Shown piece after piece: positions 10,297 to 18,993 of a stretch of DNA of 64,000 nucleotides. Source of the DNA: Arhodomonas sp052060015 (lineage in GTDB: Bacteria; Pseudomonadota; Gammaproteobacteria; Nitrococcales; Nitrococcaceae); contig NZ_JBPODZ010000006.1 in the NCBI RefSeq assembly GCF_052060015.1, forward strand, positions 124,001 through 188,000, written 5' to 3'. The first letter of the stretch is position 1. Each line of letters begins with the position of its first letter. The notes beneath the pieces were generated by a model that saw only the letters and a list, made by a program, of their open reading frames with translations, was not told the DNA's origin and searched no databases. A program made the position numbers and the translations under genes.

Positions 10297-11328
10297 ATGG
10301 GGCGTGATACCGAGTACACGGTGGTGGACATGCATACCGCTGGTGAGCCGGTGCGTATCTTCACGGGGGGATTGCCGGAGCTGGCCGGTGCGACGTTGCT
10401 GCAGCGGCGCCGTGACGCCATGAACCGGCACGACCATGTGCGCCGGCGGCTGATGCTCGAACCTCGGGGCCACGCCGACATGTATGGCGTCTGGCCCACT
10501 CGGCCCGGCCACCCCGACGCTGCCATGGCGGTGCTGTTCACCCATAACGAGGGCTACAGCACCATGTGTGGGCATGCCACTATCGCCCTGGGGCGCTATG
10601 CCGTGGATCGGGGGATCGTGCCCATGGAGGCGAGCGGGGCGTCGTTCCTGCTGGAATGCCCCTGTGGTCCCGTGGCGGTGCGCGTGGCCGCGGACGCCGC
10701 GGGCCGGCCCGGCCCCGTGAGCTTCGACAGCGTGCCGGCGTTCGCTAGCCACCTCGATGCCTCCGTGGAGGTGCCCGGCTACGGTCCCATCACCGTGGAT
10801 GTGGCCTACGGCGGGGCCTTCTACGTCATCCTCCCGGTCTCACGGCTAGGGATGGCGCTTACCGATGCGCCCTATGAAGAGCTCCTCGGGCTCGCCCGGC
10901 GGGTCACCACCGCGGCGCGCTCACAGCTGGACGTGGGGCACCCGGATGCCGAGGATCTGGGCTTCCTCTACGGTACCATCCTCACCGACGATCGCCCCGG
11001 GTGGCCTGGCGAACCCAGCCGCAACGTGTGCATCTTCGGCGGTGGACAGGTGGACCGCAGCCCGACCGGGTCCGGGATCACCGCGCGCCTGGCCTTGGCC
11101 CACGCCCGGGGCGAGGCTGCGCCGGGCGAGGAGCGGGTCTTCCAGGGGATCAGTGGTGGGGAGTTCCGGGCCACCATCCGGGAGACCGGCAGCGACGGCG
11201 CCGTGGTGGTCACGGTCACTGGCCGGAGCCACTACGTCGGGGAATCCCGGTTCGTCGTCGAGGCGGGGGATCCCCTCGCCGACGGCTTTGCGGTCCCGGC
11301 CGAGCTCTGGGGGCGGGTCAGCCCTTGA
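10297..11328 (+). CDS. trans-3-hydroxy-L-proline dehydratase (proline racemase family)
   Basis: A 343-residue proline racemase-fold protein. The first catalytic residue Cys91 sits in MCGHATIALG. At the place of the second catalytic Cys the motif is DRSPTGSG with Thr257. Cys plus Thr is the known signature of trans-3-hydroxy-L-proline dehydratase (human L3HYPDH type), which dehydrates the substrate to delta1-pyrroline-2-carboxylate; racemases and 4-hydroxyproline epimerases keep two cysteines. GGGAGG lies about ten bases upstream of the ATG at 10297. The gene stands alone after the rplS terminator and its 3' end overlaps the convergent ald stop by 11 bases. The ketimine reductase needed to yield proline is not in the window. 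Confidence 0.88.
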   Translation: MGRDTEYTVVDMHTAGEPVRIFTGGLPELAGATLLQRRRDAMNRHDHVRRRLMLEPRGHADMYGVWPTRPGHPDAAMAVLFTHNEGYSTMCGHATIALGRYAVDRGIVPMEASGASFLLECPCGPVAVRVAADAAGRPGPVSFDSVPAFASHLDASVEVPGYGPITVDVAYGGAFYVILPVSRLGMALTDAPYEELLGLARRVTTAARSQLDVGHPDAEDLGFLYGTILTDDRPGWPGEPSRNVCIFGGGQVDRSPTGSGITARLALAHARGEAAPGEERVFQGISGGEFRATIRETGSDGAVVVTVTGRSHYVGESRFVVEAGDPLADGFAVPAELWGRVSP

Positions 11329-12436
11329 GGGCCTCCCGCGGCGGGACGTAGGGATAGCCCAGCTCGTCGGCCACCGCCTTGTAGGTGACGTGGCCGCGGC
11401 AGACGTTGAGCCCGTCAAGCAGGTGCGGATCGTTCGCCAGCGCCTGGGGGAAGCCCTGGTCGGCCAGTGCCAGGGCGTAGGGCAGGGTGACGTTGTTGAG
11501 CGCCAGCGTGGAGGTCCGCGGCACCGCCCCGGGCATGTTGGCCACGCAGTAGTGGACGACGCCATCGATGGTGAAGGTGGGGGCGTCGTGGGTGGTGGGG
11601 TGGGAGGTCTCGAAACAGCCCCCCTGATCGATGGCCACGTCCACCAGCACGCTTCCGGGGCGCATCCGTGAGACCATCTCGCGGGTAACCAGTTTCGGCG
11701 TCTCCGCACCGGCGATGAGCACCGCGCCGATCACCAGGTCCGCCGCCAGCACCTGGTCTTCCACCGCCTGCCGCGACGAGTAGACGGTGGTGAGCGCCGG
11801 GCCGAAGTGTGTGGCGAGGCGGCGCAGCACGTTGACGTCCCGGTCCAGGGCGACCACGTGGGCCCCCAGACCGATGCCCATGGCAATGGCGTTTTCCCCC
11901 ACCACGCCACCGCCGATGACCGTGACCCGCGCCGGCGGCACACCGGGCACACCGCCCGGGAGGATGCCGGCACCCCCGGCGGCCTTCTCCATGCAATGGG
12001 CGCCGGCCTGGATGGACATCCGGCCGGCGACCTGGGACATGGGGGCCAGCAGGGGCAGCCCGCCGTGCTCATCGGTCACGGTCTCGTAGGCGATGCACAC
12101 CGCGCCGCTGTCCACGAGATCGTGGGTCTGCTCGGGGTCCGGCGCGAGGTGGAGGTAGGTGAACAGGATCTGGTCCGGGCGGAGCTGGCGACGCTCGTCG
12201 GGTTGGGGTTCCTTGATCTTGACGATGAGCTCCGCCTCGCGATAGATCCGCGAGGCCTCGTCGGCGATGGTGGCCCCCGCGCGCCGGTAGTCCTCGGCGC
12301 TGTAGCCCACGCCCTGGCCGGCGTCATGCTCGACCAGGACCTGATGGCCATGGGCGACGAATTCCCGCACGCTGTCCGGCGTGAGCCCGACGCGGTACTC
12401 GCGGTTCTTGATTTCCTTCGGTACCCCTACCAGCAT
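11318..12436 (-). CDS. ald: alanine dehydrogenase
   Basis: A 372-residue NAD-dependent L-alanine dehydrogenase, which reversibly deaminates alanine to pyruvate and ammonium. The N-terminus MLVGVPKEIKNREYRVGLTP is diagnostic. FTYLHLAPD and MSQVAGRMSIQAGA are catalytic and substrate-binding segments. The Rossmann motif is VIGGGVVGENA. AAGGGG lies upstream of the ATG. The protein has the usual length and no broken motif. It is convergent with the hydroxyproline dehydratase, and serB lies 40 bases upstream on the same strand. Confidence 0.96.
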   Translation of the reverse strand: MLVGVPKEIKNREYRVGLTPDSVREFVAHGHQVLVEHDAGQGVGYSAEDYRRAGATIADEASRIYREAELIVKIKEPQPDERRQLRPDQILFTYLHLAPDPEQTHDLVDSGAVCIAYETVTDEHGGLPLLAPMSQVAGRMSIQAGAHCMEKAAGGAGILPGGVPGVPPARVTVIGGGVVGENAIAMGIGLGAHVVALDRDVNVLRRLATHFGPALTTVYSSRQAVEDQVLAADLVIGAVLIAGAETPKLVTREMVSRMRPGSVLVDVAIDQGGCFETSHPTTHDAPTFTIDGVVHYCVANMPGAVPRTSTLALNNVTLPYALALADQGFPQALANDPHLLDGLNVCRGHVTYKAVADELGYPYVPPREALKG

Positions 12437-12475
12437 GCCGTTTCCCCTTGCGGCGCCGCGTTTCCCCCGAGTGTC

Positions 12476-13693
12476 TCAGTAGTCGGGCAGTTCCGCATCC
12501 TTCATACCCATAAGGTAGAGGATGCCGTCCAGACCCACCGTGGAAATCGCCTGTCGGGCGCGCTGCTGGACCAGCGGCTTGGCATGGAAGGCGATGCCCA
12601 GGCCGGCGAGCTTGAGCATGGGGAGGTCGTTGGCGCCGTCGCCCACGGCCACCACTTGCTCGAGGTTGATCCCCTCCTGGCTGGCGATCTCGCTGAGCAG
12701 CTCCGCCTTGCGTGGTCCGTCCACGATGGGGCCGTCCACACGTCCGGTGAGCTTGCCGTCAACGATCTCCAACTCGTTGGCATGGACGTAGTCCAGGTTG
12801 AGCCGGCGCTGGAGGTGGTGGCCGAAGTAGGTGAAGCCACCGGAGATTACCGCGGTGCGGTAGCCGAGGAGCTGGAGGGTGCGGATCAGCCGCTCCGCGC
12901 CCTCGGTGAGGGTCAGCCGTTGGGCCACCCGCTGGAGGGTCCGCTCCGGCAACCCCTCAAGGGCCGCCACCCGCTGGCGGAGGCTCTCGCGGAAGTCGAT
13001 CTCGCCGCGCATGGAGGCCTCGGTGACCCGTGCCACGGCTTCCCCCGCCCCCGCCTCGGCGGCGAGCTCGTCGATGACCTCCTGCTGGATCAGCGTCGAG
13101 TCCATGTCGAAGACGACCAGCCGGCGGTTGCGGCGGTAGAAGTTGTCCGCCTGGAAGGAGATGTCCACGCCGAGCTCCTCGGAGATCCGCACGAACCGGG
13201 CCTTCATCTCGTCCGGGTCCCGGGGCTCGCCGCGCAGCGTGAGCTCGATGCAGGCGCGGCTCTGCTCGCTCTCCTCGTGGAGGCCGCTGCGCCCGGACAG
13301 CCGCGCGATATCCTCGATGTTGAGCCCCTGGTCAGTGATGACATGGGCGATGCGTCCGATCTGCTCAGCGGTCACCCGCCGCCCGAGCAGGGTGAGCACG
13401 TAGCGCGGCGCCCCGCCGTGGGCCACCCACTGGTCGTAGTCCCCGGCCTCGATGGGGGTGAAGCGGACCTGCAGTTCCAGTTTGTGCGCCTCGAACAGCA
13501 GGTCCTTGAGCACCGGTGCGTTCCGCGACTCCTCGGGGATGCGGATCAACATCCCCAGCGCCAGGGTGTCGTGGATCACGGCCTGGCCGATATCCAGCAC
13601 CCGGGCGCCATAGCCGGCGAGGATGTCCATTAGCGCGTAGGTGATTCCGGGCTTGTCCTGCCCCGAGATATTGATCAGTACGACGTCGCTCAT
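12476..13693 (-). CDS. serB: phosphoserine phosphatase with N-terminal ACT domains
   Basis: A 405-residue protein. Residues 1-85 and ~95-180 form two ACT-like domains (INISGQDKPGITYALMDILA; YVLTLLGRRVTAEQIGRIA) that usually sense serine or another amino acid. Residues 192-400 form a HAD phosphatase with VFDMDSTL (Asp196 nucleophile, Asp198), VISGGFT and GDGANDLPML. It catalyses the last step of serine synthesis. The start is ATG 13693, where homology begins; the longer upstream frame has no family similarity. It is divergent from the sirtuin gene and in line with ald. Confidence 0.95.
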   Translation of the reverse strand: MSDVVLINISGQDKPGITYALMDILAGYGARVLDIGQAVIHDTLALGMLIRIPEESRNAPVLKDLLFEAHKLELQVRFTPIEAGDYDQWVAHGGAPRYVLTLLGRRVTAEQIGRIAHVITDQGLNIEDIARLSGRSGLHEESEQSRACIELTLRGEPRDPDEMKARFVRISEELGVDISFQADNFYRRNRRLVVFDMDSTLIQQEVIDELAAEAGAGEAVARVTEASMRGEIDFRESLRQRVAALEGLPERTLQRVAQRLTLTEGAERLIRTLQLLGYRTAVISGGFTYFGHHLQRRLNLDYVHANELEIVDGKLTGRVDGPIVDGPRKAELLSEIASQEGINLEQVVAVGDGANDLPMLKLAGLGIAFHAKPLVQQRARQAISTVGLDGILYLMGMKDAELPDY

Positions 13694-13781
13694 CCAGGCG
13701 CGGTCCCCGTGTCTGCCGAAGGGCCGCCATTGTAGGACATGGGAGGAGACCTTGCCCGCGCGGGCTTGGTATTGTGGGCGC

Positions 13782-14522
13782 ATGATCGACGCACTGGCAG
13801 GGCACCTGGCGGGTGCCGCATCGGTGGTGGCGCTGACCGGCGCCGGCGTGTCCGCGGCGAGCGGCGTGCCCACCTTCCGCGATGCCCAGACCGGCCTGTG
13901 GGCCCGCTATGACCCCATGGAGCTGGCCACGCCGGAGGCCTTCGCCCGGGACCCGCAGCTCGTGTGGTCCTGGTATGCCTGGCGGCGCTCGCTGCTCGCC
14001 CGGGTGTGGCCGAATGACGCCCACATCGCCCTTGCCGAGTGGCCCGGGCGTGTCACGGTGATCACCCAGAATGTGGACGGCCTGCACCAGCGGGCCGGGA
14101 GCAAGGCGGTCATCGAGCTCCACGGCCGGCTGGACCGGGATCGCTGCAGCGCCGTGTGCGGCACCCGCACGCCGGCCTCCGCCGCGGAATCGCCGCCGCC
14201 CTGCCCGCACTGCGGGGCGCTGATGCGACCGGACGTGGTCTGGTTCGGGGAGGCGTTGCCGGAGCAGGCGCTCGCCGATGCCCTTGCCGCCGTTCGGGGT
14301 GCGGACTGCGTGCTCAGCATCGGCACCTCCTCGCTGGTGCGCCCGGCGGCGGAACTGCCCTGGGAGGCCCTGGCGGCCGGCGTGCCCGTCGGGGAGATCA
14401 ACACCGAGGCGACCCTGCTCACTGGCCAGGCCCGCTGGTCGCTGCGGGGCCGCGCCGACCAGACCCTGCCGGCGCTGGTGGCGGCGATCCGGCAACGCAG
14501 AGGGGATCACCATGAGCCATGA
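13782..14522 (+). CDS. cobB: NAD-dependent sirtuin deacylase (CobB/SIRT5-like)
   Basis: A 246-residue class III sirtuin. The NAD-binding motifs are GAGVSAASGVPTFR (20-33) and TQNVDGLHQRAG, and the catalytic His is in IELHGRL. Two Cys pairs (CSAVC and CPHC) form the zinc site. Residues Tyr65 and Arg68 (YAWR) match the Y-x-x-R pair that binds succinyl or malonyl groups in E. coli CobB and human SIRT5, so desuccinylase activity is likely besides deacetylation. The last 11 bases overlap the start of msrB, which implies translational coupling. The serB gene is divergent, 88 bases upstream. Confidence 0.92.
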   Translation: MIDALAGHLAGAASVVALTGAGVSAASGVPTFRDAQTGLWARYDPMELATPEAFARDPQLVWSWYAWRRSLLARVWPNDAHIALAEWPGRVTVITQNVDGLHQRAGSKAVIELHGRLDRDRCSAVCGTRTPASAAESPPPCPHCGALMRPDVVWFGEALPEQALADALAAVRGADCVLSIGTSSLVRPAAELPWEALAAGVPVGEINTEATLLTGQARWSLRGRADQTLPALVAAIRQRRGDHHEP

Positions 14523-14898
14523 CGACAGCGAATTCCGCCAGCGGCTGACACCGGAACAGTACCGGGTGACCCGGGAGAAGGGCACCGAGCCCGCCTTTAC
14601 CGGCGAGTACCATGACTTTAAGGGCGATGGCACCTACCACTGCATCTGCTGCGGGACGCCGCTGTTCGACTCCCGGGAGAAATACGATTCCGGCAGCGGG
14701 TGGCCGAGCTTTTGGCAGCCGGCCGAGGGTGCGGAGATCGGTGAGTCCGACGACAGGAGCCTCGGCATGCATCGCACCGAGGTCCACTGCCGCCACTGCG
14801 GCGCCCACCTCGGGCATGTCTTCCCCGATGGCCCGTCGCCGACGGGCCTGCGCTACTGCATCAACTCCGCGGCCCTGGCGTTCCACGGCCGAGAGTGA
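14512..14898 (+). CDS. msrB: peptide-methionine (R)-S-oxide reductase
   Basis: A 128-residue MsrB that repairs the R-epimer of methionine sulfoxide in proteins. Zinc-binding pairs are Cys44/Cys47 and Cys93/Cys96, and the catalytic Cys116 is in RYCINSAAL. SGSGWPSFW is the substrate-site motif. The ATG at 14512 lies inside the last codons of the sirtuin gene, with AGAGGGG about ten bases upstream, so the pair forms one transcript. Confidence 0.96.
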   Translation: MSHDDSEFRQRLTPEQYRVTREKGTEPAFTGEYHDFKGDGTYHCICCGTPLFDSREKYDSGSGWPSFWQPAEGAEIGESDDRSLGMHRTEVHCRHCGAHLGHVFPDGPSPTGLRYCINSAALAFHGRE

Positions 14899-15041
14899 TC
14901 GCGGGGTGACGGCCCGGTGAACGGGTAACCCGGGCAGGGCCGGTGCCGCCCTTCCCATGAGCAACGCCTCCCCATGGCGCGGTGCCATATCCGTTGCCGG
15001 GGCATCGACCAACTACTGCTTGCGGCCGGGCTCCCCGGCGC

Positions 15042-15071
15042 TTGTGCCGCCCTCCGGGCGGGGATTATATT
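15042..15071 (+). promoter_or_regulatory. putative promoter of the acetolactate synthase gene
   Basis: TTGTGC (15042-15047) and TATATT (15066-15071) are spaced by 18 bases. The spacer contains a perfect hairpin CCGCCC-TCC-GGGCGG (15047-15061). Predicted transcription starts about 50 bases before the ATG at 15128. The rest of the 229-base gap after msrB holds no recognisable leader peptide rich in Val, Leu or Ile. Confidence 0.4.
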
Positions 15072-15127
15072 GACAGGTCAACCCCTCGTATCCCGAGGCC
15101 CTTCCAATCCAGCGTGAAGATCGAGTC

Positions 15128-16990
15128 ATGACGGAACAGGCACCCCGTATCCCCAGCACCCACCATCCCCTCGCCGGCGAGCAGATGAACGGCGCGGAGA
15201 TGGTCGTACAGGTACTGGCCGACGAGGGGGTCGACACCGTATTCGGCTACAGCGGCGGGGCCATCCTGCCCACCTACGATGCGGTCTTCCGCTACAACGA
15301 GCGCCACCGCCATGACGACGGTGGTGATCCCATGCAGCTCATCGTGCCCGCCAACGAGCAGGGCGCCGGCTTCATGGCGGCGGGCTATGCCCGTAGCACC
15401 GGCAAGGTGGGGGTCTTCCTGGTCACCTCCGGGCCCGGCGCGACCAATACGGTGACGCCCATCCGCGACTGCATGGCGGACTCGGTCCCGGTGGTCGCGA
15501 TCACCGGCCAGGTGGCGCGGGGTGCCATGGGCACCGATGCCTTCCAGGAGGCCCCCATCGTCAACATCATGGGCAACTGCGCCAAGCATGTCTTCCTGAT
15601 CACCCGCCCGGAGGATGTGGAGGCGACCATGCGCACGGCCTTCGAGGTGGCCCGCTCGGGGCGTCCGGGGCCGGTGGTGGTGGACCTCCCCAAGGACGTG
15701 CAGAACTGGGTTGGCGAGTTCCGCGGTGAGGGCCTGCTGGATATCCGTGGCTATCGCCAGCGCATGGAGTCCTTGCGTCAGGCCAAGCTCTCCGAGCGCA
15801 AGTGCCGGCAGTTCTTCGAGCTTCTCGGCCACTCGTCGCGGCCGTTGCTCTATGTCGGCGGCGGCGTGATCAACAGCGATGCCGGCGATGCGCTGACCGA
15901 GTTCGCCCATGCCTTCGGCGTCCCGGTGGTCACCACAGTGATGGGGCTCGGTGCCATCGACACCACCGACGATCTTTCCCTGCACATGCTCGGCATGCAT
16001 GGCACCGCCTATGCCAATTACGCGGTGGAGGACTGCGACTTCATCATCGCGGTGGGTTCGCGCTTTGACGACCGAGTGGCCGCCAAGGCGGAGCTTTTCG
16101 CGCCCATGGCGGAGCATGTGGCGCATATCGACATCGATGCCGCCGAGATCGGCAAGGTGAAGATGGTGGACTGGGCCCACGTCGGTGATGCCGGGCGCTC
16201 GCTGCGCCAGCTCGTGGAATTCGGTCGCCACGAGGGCTTCCGCCGGGACTTCGGCCCCTGGCTGGAGCACGTGCGCGGGCTGCGCGAGAAGTACCCGATG
16301 AACTTCGACCGGGACAACCCCCTGATCCAGCCGCAGCACGTGCTGGAGCTGCTCAACGGCCTCACCAAGGGGGACGCCATCGTCTCCACCGGCGTCGGCC
16401 AGCACCAAATGTTCGCCGCCCAGTACCTGGATTTCCACCGGCCGAGGCAGTGGTTGACCTCCGGGTCCATGGGGACCATGGGCTTCGGCCTGCCGGCGGC
16501 CATCGGCGCCCAGTTCGCCCATCCGGACGCGCTGGTCATCGACGTGGACGGCGACGGCAGTATCCGCATGAACCTCGGCGAGATGGAGACGGTGACCACC
16601 TACAACCTGCCGGTGAAGATCCTGCTGCTCAACAACAGCTGTGACGGTATGGTCCGGCAGTGGCAGCGGCTGTACTTCGAGGACCGTTTCTCGGCCAGCG
16701 ATAAGTCCCTCCACCGCAAGGACTTCGTCAAGGCCGCGGAGTCCGACGGTTTCGCGTTCGCACGGCGGATCACCGACAAGTCCGAGCTCGCCGACGCCCT
16801 GGAGGCCTTCGTTAGCTTCGCCGGTCCGGCCTTCCTGGAGGTGGTAGTGGACCCGGACGCGGGGGTGTATCCCATGGTGGGCCCCGGGATGAGTTACCGG
16901 GAGATGGTGACCGGCGAGCATATCGGTTCCCGGGACCACGGGGAGCCCGACGATCGCTCGGATCGCCTCTCGCAGTCGGAAATGTTCTGA
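15128..16990 (+). CDS. acetolactate synthase large subunit (no small subunit nearby)
   Basis: A 620-residue ThDP enzyme that condenses two pyruvates (or pyruvate and 2-oxobutyrate) in valine, leucine and isoleucine synthesis. The catalytic Glu77 is in PANEQGAGF. GSRFDDRV is in the FAD-binding middle domain. VDGDGSIRMNLGE is the ThDP/Mg motif and VGPGMSYREMV is near the C-terminus. The first ~20 residues are an extension. Biosynthetic AHAS is normally followed by ilvN or ilvH; here the next gene is htpG behind a hairpin. Either the regulatory subunit is elsewhere or this is a second, possibly catabolic, copy. Confidence 0.88.
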   Translation: MTEQAPRIPSTHHPLAGEQMNGAEMVVQVLADEGVDTVFGYSGGAILPTYDAVFRYNERHRHDDGGDPMQLIVPANEQGAGFMAAGYARSTGKVGVFLVTSGPGATNTVTPIRDCMADSVPVVAITGQVARGAMGTDAFQEAPIVNIMGNCAKHVFLITRPEDVEATMRTAFEVARSGRPGPVVVDLPKDVQNWVGEFRGEGLLDIRGYRQRMESLRQAKLSERKCRQFFELLGHSSRPLLYVGGGVINSDAGDALTEFAHAFGVPVVTTVMGLGAIDTTDDLSLHMLGMHGTAYANYAVEDCDFIIAVGSRFDDRVAAKAELFAPMAEHVAHIDIDAAEIGKVKMVDWAHVGDAGRSLRQLVEFGRHEGFRRDFGPWLEHVRGLREKYPMNFDRDNPLIQPQHVLELLNGLTKGDAIVSTGVGQHQMFAAQYLDFHRPRQWLTSGSMGTMGFGLPAAIGAQFAHPDALVIDVDGDGSIRMNLGEMETVTTYNLPVKILLLNNSCDGMVRQWQRLYFEDRFSASDKSLHRKDFVKAAESDGFAFARRITDKSELADALEAFVSFAGPAFLEVVVDPDAGVYPMVGPGMSYREMVTGEHIGSRDHGEPDDRSDRLSQSEMF

Positions 16991-17014
16991 CTGCGGTTCT
17001 GTATGGCTATGATG

Positions 17015-17036
17015 GCGGGACCCTGCGGGGTCCCGC
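17015..17036 (+). terminator. hairpin after acetolactate synthase gene
   Basis: GCGGGACCC and GGGTCCCGC pair over nine bases around TGCG, 24 bases after the stop, followed by GTCTGCTTG. It separates this gene from htpG. Confidence 0.65.
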
Positions 17037-17041
17037 GTCTG

Positions 17042-17070
17042 CTTGAAAATCCCCTCCACCGTCACTATCG
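17042..17070 (+). promoter_or_regulatory. putative heat-shock (sigma-32) promoter of htpG
   Basis: CTTGAAA at 17042-17048 matches the sigma-32 -35 consensus. After 14 bases, CACTATCG (17063-17070) partly matches the C-rich CCCCATNT -10. It lies about 50 bases before the htpG ATG. HtpG is a classical heat-shock regulon member, which supports the reading. Confidence 0.5.
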
Positions 17071-17118
17071 CTGGGCCCGTGTGCGGGAAAATCATCCATC
17101 ACGGGAACGGAAGACATC

Positions 17119-18993
17119 ATGACCACTGAGGCACAGACCGAGACCCTGGAGTTCCAGACCGAGGTCCAGCAGCTGCTGGATCTGATGATCCACTCGCTGT
17201 ACAGCAATCCGGAGATCTTTCTCCGGGAGCTGATCTCCAATGCCTCCGACGCCGCGGATAAGCTGCGCTTCGAGGCGCTCACCGACGAGTCGCTCCTCGA
17301 GGACGACCCGGAGCTAGCGATCCGGGTATCCGTGGACAAGGAGGCGCGCACCATTACCGTCGAGGATAACGGCATCGGCATGAGCCGCGACGAGGTGGTG
17401 GAGAACCTGGGCACCATCGCGCGCTCGGGAACCCGCCACTTCCTCGACGCCCTTACCGGTGACCAGAAGGCCGATGCCGCGCTCATCGGCCAGTTCGGTG
17501 TAGGTTTCTATTCGGCGTTCATCGTCGCCGAGCGTGTCGACGTCCACACCCGCCGCGCCGGCGATAAGCCGGAGCTCGGCGTGCACTGGTCCTCCGACGG
17601 CAAGGGCGCCTACTCGATCGCCTACGAGGAGAATCCCCGACGTGGTACACGGGTGATCCTGCACCTCGCCGAGGATCGCGACGAGTTCCTGGAGCCCGAG
17701 CGGCTCAAGGGCATCATCCGCCGCTACTCCGACCATATCTCCCTGCCCATCCGCATGCCCACGGAAGAGGGCGGCGAGGAGGAGACCGTCAACCAGGCGG
17801 CGGCGCTGTGGATGCGCCCGAAGAACGAGATCAGCGACGAGGAATACGTCGAGTTCTACAAGCACGTGGCCCACGATTTCGAGGAGCCGCTGACGTGGAT
17901 CCACAACAAGGTGGAGGGTAACCAGGCCTACACCTCGCTGCTGTACCTCCCCAAGCGCCGGCCCTTCGACCTCTTCGAGCCAGAGCAGCGCCACGGCGTC
18001 AAGCTCTATGTCCGGCGGGTGTTCATCATGGAGGGCAGCGAGCACCTGATGCCGCGCTATCTCCGTTTCGTCCGCGGTGTCATCGACTCCGATGACCTCC
18101 CGTTGAATGTCTCCCGGGAGCTGCTACAGCACAACAAGCTCGTCGACCGCATCCGCGGCGCTTCGGTCAAGCGCATCCTCGACACCCTGGAGCGGATGGC
18201 CAGCGATGAGCCGGAGCGGTATGCGGAGTTCTGGGCCGCCTTCGGGCCGGTGCTCAAGGAGGGGGTGATCGAGGACCCCGGCAACCGCGAGCGCATCGCC
18301 GGCTTGCTTCGCTTCTCGTCGACCCAGGATCCGGACGCGAAGGGCAACGTCTCCCTCGCCGACTATGTCGCGCGCATGCGCGAGGGCCAGAAGCACATCT
18401 ATTACGTCACCGCGGAGGGCTTGAACGCCGCCCTGAACAGCCCCCACCTGGAGGTCTTCCGCAAGAAGGGGGTGGAGGTGCTGCTGCTCCACGAGCCCAT
18501 CGATGAATGGCTCGCCACCCATCTCAACGAATTCCAGGGCTATCCCCTGCAGTCGGTGGCGAAGGGCGAGCTCGACCTCGACGAGCTCGAGGACGAGGCG
18601 GAGAAAAAGGCCCGCGAGGAGCGCGCCGAGGCCCTGAAGCCGCTCACCGACAGGCTCAAGGAGGCCTTGGGCGAGCGTGTCTCCGAGGTGCGGGTCAGCG
18701 ATCGACTCACCGACTCCCCCGCCTGCCTGGTAGTGGGCGAGTACGAGTTGGGTATGAATCTCCAGCGCATGCTCAAGGCCGCGGGCCACGACATGCCCCA
18801 GGGGGCGCCTTCGCTGGAGATCAACCCGGACCATGCCCTGATCCGCAAGTTGGAGGCGGAGTCCACCGGTGAGCGTTTCGAGGACTGGGCACTGCTGCTG
18901 CTCGAGCAGGCGCAGCTCACCGGCGGCGGCCAGCTGGAGGACCCGTCGGCCTTCGTCCGGCGAATGAATCGCCTGCTCGAGGGTGGGGATTGA
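17119..18993 (+). CDS. htpG: molecular chaperone HtpG (Hsp90)
   Basis: A 624-residue bacterial Hsp90, a homodimeric ATP-driven chaperone of the cytosol. The N-terminal GHKL ATPase has LRELISNASDAADKLR, EDNGIGMS, ARSGTRHF and IGQFGVGFYSAF. The middle domain has the catalytic-loop LPLNVSRELLQ. The C-terminal dimerisation region spans about 500-624. GGAAG lies before the ATG at 17119. epmC begins inside its stop codon. Confidence 0.97.
   Translation: MTTEAQTETLEFQTEVQQLLDLMIHSLYSNPEIFLRELISNASDAADKLRFEALTDESLLEDDPELAIRVSVDKEARTITVEDNGIGMSRDEVVENLGTIARSGTRHFLDALTGDQKADAALIGQFGVGFYSAFIVAERVDVHTRRAGDKPELGVHWSSDGKGAYSIAYEENPRRGTRVILHLAEDRDEFLEPERLKGIIRRYSDHISLPIRMPTEEGGEEETVNQAAALWMRPKNEISDEEYVEFYKHVAHDFEEPLTWIHNKVEGNQAYTSLLYLPKRRPFDLFEPEQRHGVKLYVRRVFIMEGSEHLMPRYLRFVRGVIDSDDLPLNVSRELLQHNKLVDRIRGASVKRILDTLERMASDEPERYAEFWAAFGPVLKEGVIEDPGNRERIAGLLRFSSTQDPDAKGNVSLADYVARMREGQKHIYYVTAEGLNAALNSPHLEVFRKKGVEVLLLHEPIDEWLATHLNEFQGYPLQSVAKGELDLDELEDEAEKKAREERAEALKPLTDRLKEALGERVSEVRVSDRLTDSPACLVVGEYELGMNLQRMLKAAGHDMPQGAPSLEINPDHALIRKLEAESTGERFEDWALLLLEQAQLTGGGQLEDPSAFVRRMNRLLEGGD

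Noticed and set aside
11807..13633. Long plus-strand open frame opposite ald and serB
   Set aside because: It spans two real convergent-family genes on the other strand and shows no domain.
14954..15073. Short open frame (about 39 codons) upstream of the acetolactate synthase gene as a possible attenuation leader peptide
   Set aside because: It starts MSNASPWRG and is not rich in Val, Leu or Ile, has no ribosome site, and no terminator/antiterminator pair with a T tract follows.
15070..15075. TTGACA as a perfect -35 element before the acetolactate synthase gene
   Set aside because: No -10-like hexamer lies 16-18 bases downstream (CCGAGG is there). The upstream TTGTGC/TATATT pair fits better.
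15065..17095. Very long minus-strand open frame opposite the acetolactate synthase gene
   Set aside because: Low-complexity His/Gly/Arg/Leu composition typical of an antisense shadow in GC-rich DNA; the plus-strand protein has full family motifs.
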